Assembly (NCBI GenBank): GCA_002412765.1
Contig: DHVR01000074.1
Coordinates: forward strand, 1 to 47,685
DNA: 47,685 nt
Direction: 5' to 3'
DNA from: Leptolinea sp. UBA5203
GTDB taxonomy: Bacteria > Chloroflexota > Anaerolineae > Anaerolineales > Anaerolineaceae
Shown here: positions 1 to 7,060 of the stretch, piece by piece
Position numbering within the stretch: position 1 is the first letter of the stretch
Layout of the letters: the number at the start of each line of letters is the position of its first letter
Notes under the pieces: generated by a model
Told to the model about the DNA's origin: nothing
Seen by the model: the letters and a program-made list of their open reading frames with translations, nothing else
Databases searched by the model: none
Translations under genes and position numbers: made by a program

Positions 1-258
1 CTATGGATTTACTCGCAATGACACAACTGAAATATCCTTGCGAAATTCACAGATATGTTGGGTGGGTTACGGGGTGATGGGCATTTCAAATACATAAGCC
101 TGCAAATCCCTTCACCACATCCTATGGCTTCGACGAAAAAGAAAAGAAAATGATCAATCAGCGACCCATCCCCACCTATTCTCCCTCTCTGCCATCCCAC
201 AACACACAATCGCGGATTATAATTGTCACAGGCACCCTTTGGTGACCAAGGACATCCC
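1..258. other. Window edge without a recognisable gene
   Basis: I see no supported gene here. The first ~25 bases, read on the minus strand, contain GTCATTGCGAG followed by a short tail; this resembles the edge of the dispersed GTCATTGCGAG-type intergenic repeats seen in many bacteria, but only a fragment is inside the window. Open frames on either strand lack a plausible ribosome binding site and show no recognisable composition. Confidence 0.35.
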
Positions 259-1488
259 ATGCTGACTAAACCTCCCTCCAACCCGGAATCCATAGACCCT
301 GAAACCCTGGAGAACCTGCGTGATGCCGGCGAAACCTTCGAGAATCAGCAGCAATACGAGCTGGCAATGGAACAATACCACCAGTACTTGCTGATGGATC
401 CATCCAATCCGTGGGTGTACGCTCATCTGGGGGAATGCCTGCGGCTGAGCGGGGATGTTCAGGCAGCTTTGGAAGCATACAGCCAAGCCATTCGCCTGGA
501 TGCCTTTTACAGTTGGGCTCTAACCTCGCGCGGGGAGCTTTATTTGCAATTGGGCGAAGACGCCGTGGCTCTGCTCGACTTGCAAAGAGCCGTGCAGATC
601 ACCCCGGATGACATCCATTTACTGAATCAAACCGGTCAATGCCTTTGTGACCTGCTGCGATTCGAAGAAGCCCTGCCCTATTTCAATCAATCCGTCGGTC
701 TGGACCCGACTTCCGCCTGGGGACTGGCGCATCGCGCCCTGGCGCTGGTGGAAACAGATCGCCTGGCAGATGCCTTGCTGGATATTAATAAATCCATTGA
801 GCTTGATCCACGCTACAGTTGGGCATACTATGTCCGCGGACGCTACTTCATCGCGCAAGGCAATTTCACCGAAGCCATCACCGCCTTTGACCAGGCGCTG
901 GAGATTCTGCCCGATTTTCCGGGGGTACTCCAGGAGCGCGGCTTGCTATGTATGGACCTGGGGGATTATGAACAAGCCCTGCTGGATTTTGAGCACCTTA
1001 TCCATTTGAATAAAACCAATGGTTGGGCTCATGCCTGTTATGCGACGGCTCTGGCAAAAATGGACTCCAAATCAGCGGCACTGCAATCCTATCGCAAGGC
1101 CATCCGCCTGGGTGTCAGGGATACACAGGTGTTCACCGAAACCGGCCTCTTGGTTTTGGAAACAGGTCAGGCAGAAAAAGCGGTTGATCTCTTTTCAAAA
1201 GCCCTGCGCCTTGATCCTGAGAATCTAAACGCCAGAGCGAACCGGGCCGTCGCCTATCGTCAACTGGATGATAATCCAAAAGCCTTACTGGATTTAGATT
1301 ATGCCATCCAGCACGCTCCGGTAGCTGATGCCTGGTTGTATGCCATGCGTGCCAAAGTGCATCAAGAGCTGGGCATGACCGCCCAATCCTTGCAGGATTA
1401 CGATACAGCCATTCAACTCAAACCAGACTATGAATGGGCGCTCAAAGGTCAAGCCATTCTCCTTTCCCAACTAAAAGACAATCTGTAA
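259..1488 (+). CDS. Tetratricopeptide repeat (TPR) protein
   Basis: A 409-aa soluble protein made almost entirely of about ten 34-residue TPR units (for example the segments around YAHLGECLRLSGD, ALTSRGELYLQLGE, ANRAVAYRQLDD), with the typical small residues at positions 8, 20 and 27 and a conserved Pro near the end of helix B. TPR arrays form superhelical scaffolds for protein-protein contacts; no catalytic domain is attached and no signal peptide or membrane segment is seen, so the partner cannot be named. The frame stays open to a TTG at 223, but the ATG at 259 is a better start and gives an N-terminus leading straight into the first helix pair. It stands alone, with a 216-bp gap before the next gene. 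The fold assignment is secure; the role is unknown. Confidence 0.85.
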   Translation: MLTKPPSNPESIDPETLENLRDAGETFENQQQYELAMEQYHQYLLMDPSNPWVYAHLGECLRLSGDVQAALEAYSQAIRLDAFYSWALTSRGELYLQLGEDAVALLDLQRAVQITPDDIHLLNQTGQCLCDLLRFEEALPYFNQSVGLDPTSAWGLAHRALALVETDRLADALLDINKSIELDPRYSWAYYVRGRYFIAQGNFTEAITAFDQALEILPDFPGVLQERGLLCMDLGDYEQALLDFEHLIHLNKTNGWAHACYATALAKMDSKSAALQSYRKAIRLGVRDTQVFTETGLLVLETGQAEKAVDLFSKALRLDPENLNARANRAVAYRQLDDNPKALLDLDYAIQHAPVADAWLYAMRAKVHQELGMTAQSLQDYDTAIQLKPDYEWALKGQAILLSQLKDNL

Positions 1489-1551
1489 ATATTCGGATAT
1501 TTCAAAGGTTCACCTGTTGCAGAAATTTTTTTTGATACTCCTGATTTAACG

Positions 1552-1557
1552 TATAAT
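1552..1557 (+). promoter_or_regulatory. Candidate -10 element upstream of the 1705 gene
   Basis: A consensus TATAAT lies in the AT-rich gap after the TPR gene. The best -35 match (TTGATA at 1532-1537) sits only 14 bp upstream, which is short, so this is only a candidate promoter for the gene at 1705, with a 5' untranslated region of about 140 bases. Confidence 0.35.
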
Positions 1558-1704
1558 ACCTATATCCTAGAAAATATTATCCTAAATTGCCAAGTTGAAT
1601 TATTGACCAAAGAATGTCTTGTTTTCTTAGCATAACCAAAGTTCTTGGAACTAATAAGACCACTGACTTTACCCTTTTGCCATTGAAATTAAAAGGAGGT
1701 TTGC

Positions 1705-2193
1705 ATGGGAGATTGGAATCGTACCACACGCAATATAACCATGGATCAGATTCGACCGGAAATGACAGAGGCCATCCGGACCCATCTTGATTCCTTTAAT
1801 TTGGGGCCAATTCTTTCTGATCCATTAATCTGTATTGAGACAACTTCAACCAAAAAGAAGAAAGGCCTGTTTGGTGGTGGGGGTGACCAACAAGTCATCA
1901 ATGTTGATATCGTCACCCCGCATTGGTTGATGCTTGTTACTCGAGGGGACAAAACCAGCTCAGCGATTGCCCATACCATCCAATTTAAAGATTCCCACAT
2001 CACAGATTATAAGGACAGCCCAAGTTATAAGCTTATCCAGGATGTGGGCGTGGACATCACAGGGATTTTTACCGGAGTCATTGGGTTGAACAATGAACAA
2101 CGCGTTTCCATGTTTATCCCCCTGGGTGATGAACCAGCAGCCAATGAATTTAAACACATTCTGTTTGAACAATTCAACAAATCCAGACTCTAA
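1705..2193 (+). CDS. Conserved-looking small soluble protein of unknown function
   Basis: I do not recognise this 162-aa protein. The start is well supported by a strong ribosome binding site (AAAAGGAGG) eight bases upstream. The N-terminal ~45 residues look helical; residues ~50-62 form a Lys/Gly-rich linker (TKKKKGLFGGGGD). Residues ~65-155 alternate beta-like segments (WLMLVTRGD, HTIQFKDSHITDY, VSMFIPLGD) and end in a helix, which resembles a PH-like or lipid/protein-docking barrel, but that is only an impression. There is no signal peptide or transmembrane segment. It appears monocistronic: its own upstream promoter candidate and a terminator-like hairpin at 2280-2305 bracket it. Confidence 0.7.
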   Translation: MGDWNRTTRNITMDQIRPEMTEAIRTHLDSFNLGPILSDPLICIETTSTKKKKGLFGGGGDQQVINVDIVTPHWLMLVTRGDKTSSAIAHTIQFKDSHITDYKDSPSYKLIQDVGVDITGIFTGVIGLNNEQRVSMFIPLGDEPAANEFKHILFEQFNKSRL

Positions 2194-2279
2194 ATACTCT
2201 TGATCCACTATCTTGACGAACTGTGAAGATAGAATAGCTAAATTTGAAATGAACAGCCAGTTCCAATACCCAAAAGAAG

Positions 2280-2305
2280 CGGCATCCCGCCGGGTGCCGT
2301 TTTTC
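2280..2305 (+). terminator. Rho-independent terminator
   Basis: CGGCA pairs with TGCCG and CCC with GGG around a GCC loop, followed by TTTTTC. It lies 87 bases after the stop of the 1705 gene and upstream of the ATG chosen for the next gene, which argues against longer versions of that next gene starting at 2250. Confidence 0.65.
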
Positions 2306-2329
2306 TTCCTGTACAATAATAAACAAACC

Positions 2330-2713
2330 ATGAAACAATTGATCGAACACAATGCTGAAGAGTGCAGAAGATTGCACGCCCGTATTCATGAAACCTGCAA
2401 ACAGCGGACAATAAGCCGTGAAAAGAAGGCAGAGTGGGAGCTGGCTTGTCAGGAATTTCATGCCCGTTATGATGCTCTGGCGTTTCCGGGAGGATATAAT
2501 GGAGCATTGGAACGACGCGCCAGTGGCGATGAGTTCACCATCGAAGCCGCTTTGTCTTTCGTTGAAGTACATCCCTATTTCTTTTGATCGGGTTTTATGA
2601 TTAAAGCACTCATACCCAAATTGAAGAAAGCCAATCTTTCCACAACCCAAACCGCCAGGTTGGAAGCCTGCCTCACTGCCAAAACAGAATCGCGAAGAAT
2701 TCATCCAAAGTAA
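2330..2713 (+). pseudogene. Small conserved-looking gene interrupted by an in-frame TGA at 2585-2587
   Basis: From the ATG at 2330, 85 residues are read (ending LSFVEVHPYFF) before TGA at 2585. The same frame continues for another 41 codons as SGFMIKALIPKLKKANLSTT and onwards to TAA at 2711-2713, giving a basic, helical, protein-like tail. A single C-to-T change (CGA Arg to TGA) would explain the break, producing FF-R-SG. The internal sequence HARYDALAFPGGY and the rebuilt FFRSG tail remind me of a family of small bacterial hypothetical proteins with a 'DALAFPGG ... PYFFRSGY' pattern; this is from memory and unverified. The coding start is placed after the terminator at 2280-2305. Function unknown. 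A sequencing error or a fresh nonsense mutation fits better than recoding. Confidence 0.6.
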
Positions 2714-2856
2714 AACGAACCGGATCACCTTGATTTATTGCAGTAGGATGATTGCTTATTCTAATTCCATATTTTCATCGATGGTTCGACCCCAAACATC
2801 TTATCACCCATAAGTCATAATCTTTTCCTTATTTCCTCATAAGAATAGAATATTCC

Positions 2857-2885
2857 TTGACAGATGGTTAACCGAATGATATAAA
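2857..2885 (+). promoter_or_regulatory. Near-consensus sigma-70 promoter of the amino-acid ABC operon
   Basis: TTGACA at 2857-2862, a 17-bp spacer, then TATAAA at 2880-2885. The predicted transcription start near 2892 lies just before the ATG of a short leader ORF at 2895, so that ORF would be almost leaderless. Confidence 0.75.
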
Positions 2886-2894
2886 TGCCACATT

Positions 2895-2972
2895 ATGAAC
2901 ATAACAATTCAGCTCAACGACAAGCCGACCAAGCGACAACCCCGACCTTCCCTCCGAAGGAGCGGCTTGTAG
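2895..2972 (+). CDS. Candidate Arg-rich leader peptide (25 aa)
   Basis: The ORF encodes MNITIQLNDKPTKRQPRPSL then RRSGL and ends at TAG 2970-2972. Four of 25 codons are Arg (CGA at 2934, 2943 and 2955, AGG at 2958), with two Lys and three Pro. There is no Shine-Dalgarno, but the predicted transcription start is within a few bases of the ATG, which suits leaderless initiation. The codons overlap RNA segments that can fold into mutually exclusive hairpins upstream of an intrinsic terminator, the classical layout of ribosome-mediated attenuation. The peptide itself would have no function; ribosome stalling would be the signal. It is shorter than gene callers accept, and it is inferred, not proven. 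Confidence 0.5.
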   Translation: MNITIQLNDKPTKRQPRPSLRRSGL

Positions 2973-3042
2973 TGTTTGCTTATTGACTAAAGAATTTTTC
3001 GTGCAAATGACGCCTTTCCTTTCGGAAAGGCGTTTTTTATTT
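2920..3042 (+). promoter_or_regulatory. Candidate transcription attenuator of the amino-acid ABC operon
   Basis: Segment 1 (2920-2927, ACAAGCCG) is perfectly complementary to the end of segment 2 (2963-2970, CGGCTTGT). The start of segment 2 (2956-2964, GAAGGAGCG) can pair, with one bulge and one wobble, with segment 3 (3011-3018, CGCCTTTC). Segment 3 pairs perfectly with segment 4 (3024-3032) to form the terminator. A ribosome held at the first CGA codon (2934) would cover segment 1, free segment 2 to trap segment 3, and prevent termination. A ribosome finishing at TAG 2970 would cover segment 2 and allow the terminator. Confidence 0.5.
3011..3039 (+). terminator. Intrinsic terminator in the leader of the ABC operon
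   Basis: A perfect 9-bp stem (CGCCTTTCC / GGAAAGGCG) with a TTTC loop is followed by TTTTTT. It lies between the promoter at 2857 and the binding-protein gene, so it must be bypassed for expression, which is the hallmark of an attenuator or riboswitch platform. Confidence 0.85.
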
Positions 3043-3063
3043 CATACTCTTGGAGGAGTACCC

Positions 3064-3825
3064 ATGAAACAGCAATTTAAATCCATTATCTTGATCGTGA
3101 TCGTTCTGAGCATTGCCCTTTCCGCATGCAATGCCGCCGCAGACACCAATAAAACCATTCGTATCGCATCCGATGCCACCTGGCCCCCCTTCGAATATAT
3201 CGACGAGACCACCAAAGAGGTGGTTGGGTTTGATATCGATCTGATCAACGCCGTCGCTGAAAAAGAAGGCTTGAACATCGAAATCGTCCCCACCGAATGG
3301 GATGCCCTCCTGGCTGGCGTTTCCCAATGCCAGTATGACGCCGCCATCTCTTCCATTACCATCACCGAAGATCGCCAAAAAACTATGCTCTTCACTGAGC
3401 CCTACCTGGCTGCTGGTCAAATCCTGACGGTTGCCTCAGGAAATACCGACATCACTGGGATTGATGCACTCGAAGGCAAAACCGTCGGTGCGCAAATCGG
3501 CACTACCGGCGCGATTGAAATTGAGACCATGGCTGGCGTTACCCTGAAAACTTATGACACCGTTGACCTGGCCTACCTGGACCTGAGCAATGGTCAGATT
3601 GATGCCGTCGTCGCCGACTACCCGACCGCCATCATTTTCGTCGGTCAGAGCAATGGCGCCCTCGTCTTTGCTGGCGATGTCTTCACCGCTGAATCCTATG
3701 GTATCGCCGTTTGCAATCAGAATCAGGATTTGTTGGCAAAACTCAATGCCGGCCTGAAAGCAGTCATTGATGAAGGCGGTATCGCCCCTCTCGAAGCCAA
3801 ATGGCTCTCCGCATCACAGGAATAA
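3064..3825 (+). CDS. Amino-acid ABC transporter substrate-binding lipoprotein (family 3)
   Basis: A 253-aa solute receptor that captures a polar amino acid outside the cell and delivers it to the permease encoded next. The ATG at 3064 follows a strong TGGAGGAG site; an upstream in-frame start at 2983 would run through the terminator and is rejected. Residues 1-22 are a lipoprotein signal ending LSAC, so Cys22 is the lipid anchor. The mature part has family-3 hallmarks: ASDATWPPFEY near the start, GFDIDLINAVAEKEGL, and ISSITITEDRQKTMLFTEPY, where the Arg of TEDR normally binds the ligand alpha-carboxylate. The substrate cannot be read with certainty; the Arg-rich leader ORF hints at arginine or another basic amino acid. 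First gene of a three-gene operon with a stable hairpin after its stop. Confidence 0.92.
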   Translation: MKQQFKSIILIVIVLSIALSACNAAADTNKTIRIASDATWPPFEYIDETTKEVVGFDIDLINAVAEKEGLNIEIVPTEWDALLAGVSQCQYDAAISSITITEDRQKTMLFTEPYLAAGQILTVASGNTDITGIDALEGKTVGAQIGTTGAIEIETMAGVTLKTYDTVDLAYLDLSNGQIDAVVADYPTAIIFVGQSNGALVFAGDVFTAESYGIAVCNQNQDLLAKLNAGLKAVIDEGGIAPLEAKWLSASQE

Positions 3826-3838
3826 AGTTTACCCAGAT

Positions 3839-3870
3839 CCAGGCTTGGAGAAGAATTTCTCCAAGCCTGG
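3839..3870 (+). repeat. Strong intercistronic hairpin between binding protein and permease
   Basis: A perfect 14-bp inverted repeat (CCAGGCTTGGAGAA and its complement) with a GAAT loop fills the 63-bp gap. No T-tract follows, so it is unlikely to terminate. Such stems typically protect the upstream binding-protein mRNA 3' end and raise its level over the permease. Confidence 0.75.
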
Positions 3871-3888
3871 CATCGAAAGGAATCCCGC

Positions 3889-4719
3889 ATGAATCGAAAA
3901 GAACAACCTCTCTTAAATGTCAGCGATCATTTTTATCCAGTAGCAGATGTCAATGACGGAAAAAAACGAGACCAATGGTGGTGGCTGTTGCTGGGCGTCG
4001 TCGCCCTAATTGCTTTTTTAAGCATCACTCAGCCTGATCCCTACTGGCGCATCATCCTTTTTATCAAAGACGGGATCGGGGTGACCATCATCTCAACGGT
4101 TACCAGTTTTGTCCTGATGCTGATGATTGGCTTGCTCGTTGCCCTCAGCCGCCTTTCCAAATTTCGTTTGATTCGTTTCCCTGCCACCCTGTTCGTTGAA
4201 ATTGTGCGCGGGATTCCCCTCCTGGTACAGTTGATTTTCTGGTATTTCGCTTTTCCATCCGTCCTTCAGAATGCAGGAAAAGCACTCAATATTGATGCCC
4301 TGGCAAATTATCACGCCCAACCGTTGATGATGGCCATCATTGGCCTCACCTTCTGCTATGCAGCCTACATGAGCGAAATCTATCGGGCTGGCATCCAGAG
4401 CATATCCATCGGCCAAATGGAAGCTGCCAACAGTCTGGGGATGAACCGCTCCCAGGCCATGCGCCACATCATTCTGCCGCAAGCGATTCGCGTCATCTTG
4501 CCCCCGATCGGCAACGAATTCATCTCACTATTGAAAGATTCCTCACTGATCAGCGTGGTCGCAGTCGCAGATATGACCCGCCGCGGCCGCGAATTCATGT
4601 CCGCTAATTTTATTCCCGTACAAACCTGGTCCTTAATCGCCTTGATCTATCTGGTTATGACCCTCTTTTCTGCCCGGGTCGTCGCGGCTATTGAAGCGAA
4701 ATCTCGGAGCGGGAGGTAA
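3889..4719 (+). CDS. Amino-acid ABC transporter permease (HisM/GlnP type)
   Basis: A 276-aa inner-membrane permease of the polar amino-acid uptake family. A ~35-residue cytosolic N-terminus is followed by about six hydrophobic segments (around residues 30-48, 60-88, 95-118, 140-160, 205-225 and 245-265). The ATPase-docking EAA loop is visible as MEAANSLGMNRSQAMRHIIL followed by PQAIRVILPPIGNEFISL, and the family sequence VEIVRGIPLLVQLIFWYF is present. AAAGGA lies 10 bases before the ATG. With a single permease gene the membrane part is presumably a homodimer. It overlaps nothing, but its last bases carry the ribosome binding site of the ATPase gene, implying coupled translation. Confidence 0.93.
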   Translation: MNRKEQPLLNVSDHFYPVADVNDGKKRDQWWWLLLGVVALIAFLSITQPDPYWRIILFIKDGIGVTIISTVTSFVLMLMIGLLVALSRLSKFRLIRFPATLFVEIVRGIPLLVQLIFWYFAFPSVLQNAGKALNIDALANYHAQPLMMAIIGLTFCYAAYMSEIYRAGIQSISIGQMEAANSLGMNRSQAMRHIILPQAIRVILPPIGNEFISLLKDSSLISVVAVADMTRRGREFMSANFIPVQTWSLIALIYLVMTLFSARVVAAIEAKSRSGR

Positions 4720-4722
4720 CCC

Positions 4723-5454
4723 ATGGCACCTATCATTCAAATTCGAAATGTACATAAATTATTCAGCGATCAAACCTATGCCCTGCAAGGGATCGATCTG
4801 AATATTGAACAAGGGGAAGTGGTGGTGATTATCGGACCATCCGGTTCCGGGAAATCCACCCTGTTACGCTGCATCAATCGTCTGGAAACTTTTGAGCACG
4901 GCCAAATCCTGGTCGATGACCTGCCCACAGATACGGATGAAGAAATTTGCAAATTACGCACCGAAATCGGGATGGTTTTCCAACGTTTTAATTTATTCCC
5001 GCATCTTTCGGTGTTGGAAAATATCGTCATTGCCCAGCGCGTTGTTCGTAAACGCGACCGCAAGGAAGCCGAAGAGCGGGCCTACCAGATGCTGGAAAAA
5101 GTGGGCATCCCGGAAAAAGCACATGCCATGCCGGAACAGCTTTCCGGGGGTCAGCAGCAGCGTGTCGCCATCGCCCGTGCATTGGTGATGGACCCCAAAA
5201 TCATGCTCTTTGATGAACCCACCAGCGCCCTGGACCCGGAAATGATTCAGGAAGTATTGGATGTGATGATGAAACTGGCTCAGGAAGGCATGACCATGGT
5301 GGTCGTCTCGCATGAGATCGGATTCGCCAGAGCTGCCGCAGACCGCGCTATCCTCATGGACGGTGGAAAAATTATTGAAGAAGCCCCCCCCGAAGTGCTC
5401 TTCAGTCACCCCACCAACCCCAGAACCATCGCCTTTTTGGAGAAAGTTCTATAG
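4723..5454 (+). CDS. Amino-acid ABC transporter ATP-binding protein (GlnQ type)
   Basis: A 243-aa cytosolic ATPase that drives the importer. Walker A is GPSGSGKST (~residues 38-46), the Q-loop is VFQRFNLFPHL, the ABC signature is LSGGQQQRVAIARAL, Walker B is IMLFDEPTSALD and the switch His lies in VVVSHEIGFA. The length and the absence of extra domains match polar amino-acid uptake ATPases. GGGAGGT just upstream overlaps the permease stop region, and only three bases separate the two genes. It is the last gene of the operon, followed by a strong terminator. Confidence 0.95.
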   Translation: MAPIIQIRNVHKLFSDQTYALQGIDLNIEQGEVVVIIGPSGSGKSTLLRCINRLETFEHGQILVDDLPTDTDEEICKLRTEIGMVFQRFNLFPHLSVLENIVIAQRVVRKRDRKEAEERAYQMLEKVGIPEKAHAMPEQLSGGQQQRVAIARALVMDPKIMLFDEPTSALDPEMIQEVLDVMMKLAQEGMTMVVVSHEIGFARAAADRAILMDGGKIIEEAPPEVLFSHPTNPRTIAFLEKVL

Positions 5455-5490
5455 TGGTTTTACGGATGGAATGGAAAATAACAAGCATAG

Positions 5491-5533
5491 AACCACACTC
5501 TCTTATTGGAAAAAGAGAGTGTGGTTTTTTTTG
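5491..5533 (+). terminator. Rho-independent terminator after the ABC operon
   Basis: A 14-bp perfect stem (5491-5504 with 5513-5526) with a short A-rich loop is followed by a run of T. It cleanly ends the amino-acid transport operon before the transposase. Confidence 0.92.
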
Positions 5534-5544
5534 ACATAGAGCTG

Positions 5545-5566
5545 TTGTGCAATTCATTGCACCATA
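5545..5566. repeat. Diverged REP palindrome on the left of the transposase
   Basis: GTGCAATTCATTGCAC at 5547-5562 differs by one base from GTGCAATGCATTGCAC, the core of the palindromes downstream of the transposase. The following CATACG differs by one base from the CCTACG of the array. The transposase is therefore flanked on both sides by the same REP family. Confidence 0.7.
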
Positions 5567-5686
5567 CGATTATCCTTCATATAAATAACAACTGGGTTCA
5601 TTTTCTTTATAAAAAAAATCAAGTAAGTGCAAAATGAAATCTTGTTTTTACTTTTATTATTTTTTACCTTTTGCTAAACTTATACT

Positions 5687-6235
5687 ATGCCAGAATACAG
5701 AAGGGTTTACATTTCGGGGGGAACGTATTTCTTCACCGCAGTTACATTCGGCAGGAAACCAATTCTAGCATCCAGAATTTCCCGCGATATTCTGCGAATG
5801 GCATGGCAATATACAAACGAACTTCACCCATTTATCACAGAAGCGTTTTGTATCATGCCGGATCACATTCATTGCATTTGGCGATTACCGGATGGCGATG
5901 ACAATTATTCAGTTCGCTGGAAAATAATCAAAAGATTTTTTTCAAAACAATACAATTTAGTATTTGGAAAAGCAAGACCAAATTCGAAATCGCAAGAAAA
6001 AAGGGGGGAAGGAATTGTTTGGCAGCGAAGATTTTGGGAGCATGTCATTCGAGATGAGACCGATTTACATAATCATCTTAACTATATCCATTACAATCCG
6101 GTCAAACACCTATATGTGAATCAGGTTAAAGATTGGCCCTGGTCAAGTTTTCATGAATATGTGCGTTTAGGTTTTTATGAAAAAAAATGGGGTTCTGGAA
6201 TGGAGAAGTCAGAAGAGAGTGAATTCGGAGAATAA
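5687..6235 (+). CDS. REP-associated tyrosine transposase (RAYT, Y1/HUH family)
   Basis: A 182-aa single-strand DNA nuclease of the TnpA-REP family. The N-terminus MPEYRRVYISGGTYFFTAVT is typical for RAYTs and fixes the start although no good ribosome binding site is seen. The metal-binding HUH motif is PDHIHCIW (His60, His62). The candidate catalytic Tyr region is LNYIHYNPVKH (Tyr133/Tyr136), followed by the family sequence DWPWSSF. RAYTs cut and join REP hairpins but are usually single-copy, domesticated genes without terminal repeats of their own. REP palindromes flank it on both sides and an array of them follows directly. The gene appears intact. The region 5570-5686 upstream is AT-rich and holds nothing else I can name. 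Confidence 0.92.
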   Translation: MPEYRRVYISGGTYFFTAVTFGRKPILASRISRDILRMAWQYTNELHPFITEAFCIMPDHIHCIWRLPDGDDNYSVRWKIIKRFFSKQYNLVFGKARPNSKSQEKRGEGIVWQRRFWEHVIRDETDLHNHLNYIHYNPVKHLYVNQVKDWPWSSFHEYVRLGFYEKKWGSGMEKSEESEFGE

Positions 6236-6250
6236 GGTGATCAATGGTTC

Positions 6251-6454
6251 GATGTAGTAGGGTGCAATGCATTGCACCCTACGCCTGGTATGGAAATCAC
6301 ATAATCATGGATATGCCGTCCTGCGCTTAAAGCGGCATGGTGTGCCCAATAGGGTAAAAATCTCGCCCTACAGCTGCAACTCTGTTCCCCGAGCTTGTCG
6401 AGGGGTGAGTTGGAGCAATACAAAGAACTCAACTCAGACAAAGAATTCTAGCAT
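6251..6454 (+). repeat. REP array unit 1 (204 bp)
   Basis: The unit begins with a perfect 26-bp palindrome (6257-6282) that starts GTAGGGTGCAATG and ends with its complement. It then holds several further self-complementary blocks: ATGCCG...CGGCAT, TAGGG...CCCTA, and CCCCGAGCTTGTCGAGGGG inside AACTC...GAGTT. The end, AGACAAAGAATTCTAGCAT, joins directly to the next unit. No coding potential is evident. Confidence 0.9.
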
Positions 6455-6656
6455 GACGTAGGGTGCAATACATTGCAACCTACGCCTGGTATGGAAATCA
6501 CATAATCATGGATATGCCGTTCTGCGCTTAAAGCGGCATGGTGTGCCCAATAGGGTAAAAAATCCCGCCCTAAACCTGCAACTCCGTTCCCCGAGCTTGT
6601 CGAGGGGTGAGTTGGAGCAATACAAAGAACTCAACTCAGACAAAGAATTCTAGCAT
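6455..6656 (+). repeat. REP array unit 2 (202 bp, diverged)
   Basis: Direct repeat of unit 1 with scattered substitutions. Its leading palindrome (6458-6483) is imperfect, with an A for G at the centre and an A for C in the right arm, and the GTAGTAG start is shortened. The internal blocks are otherwise kept. Confidence 0.9.
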
Positions 6657-6862
6657 GATGTAGTAGGGTGCAATGCATTGCACCCTACGCCTGGTATGGA
6701 AATCACATAATCATGGATATGCCGTCCTGCGCCTAAAGCGGCATGGCGTGTGCCCAATAGGGTAAAAATCTCGCCCTACAGCTGCAACTCTGTTCCCCGA
6801 GCTTGTCGAGGGGTGAGTTGGAGCAATACAAAGAACTCAACTCAGACAAAGAATTCTAGCAT
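6657..6862 (+). repeat. REP array unit 3 (206 bp)
   Basis: Nearly identical to unit 1, including a perfect 26-bp palindrome at 6663-6688. It differs mainly by a C for T in the hairpin segment GCGCCTAAAGCGGC and a 2-base insertion (GGCGTGTGCCC). Confidence 0.9.
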
Positions 6863-6899
6863 GATGTAGTAGGGTGCAATGCATTGCACCCTACGCCTG
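6863..6899 (+). repeat. Terminal half-unit: lone REP palindrome closing the array
   Basis: GATGTAGTAG plus the perfect 26-bp palindrome (6869-6894) and ACGCCTG repeat the start of a unit, then the similarity stops. The array thus begins and ends with a palindrome. The remaining 6900-7060 holds no gene or structure I can support. Confidence 0.88.
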
Positions 6900-7060
6900 A
6901 TGAATTTCAAAATATATCCGAAAAAAGATTGATCAGTAGAGTCTTAATGTTTTTCGTCTGAAAGTCAAATGGGAAAGTGAAACCCGTATGGTACCAAAAC
7001 CATTAGGAACATGTCCCGTCAGGGTAAAAACTCCACCCAATACTAAACAAGCCTTCTATG

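Noticed and set aside
2585..2587. TGA as a selenocysteine codon
   Set aside because: The context fits a lost Arg codon, there is no redox motif, and I see no obvious SECIS-like hairpin immediately downstream.
2174..2728. 184-codon minus-strand frame opposite the interrupted gene
   Set aside because: No ribosome binding site or recognisable composition, and it runs antisense across a terminator.
2700..2890. tRNA gene (GGTTCGACCCC-like string near 2781)
   Set aside because: No acceptor stem, D-arm or anticodon arm can be built around it.
6251..6899. CRISPR array
   Set aside because: Repeats are ~204 bp direct units abutting each other, without unique spacers and without cas genes; they are a REP-type array.
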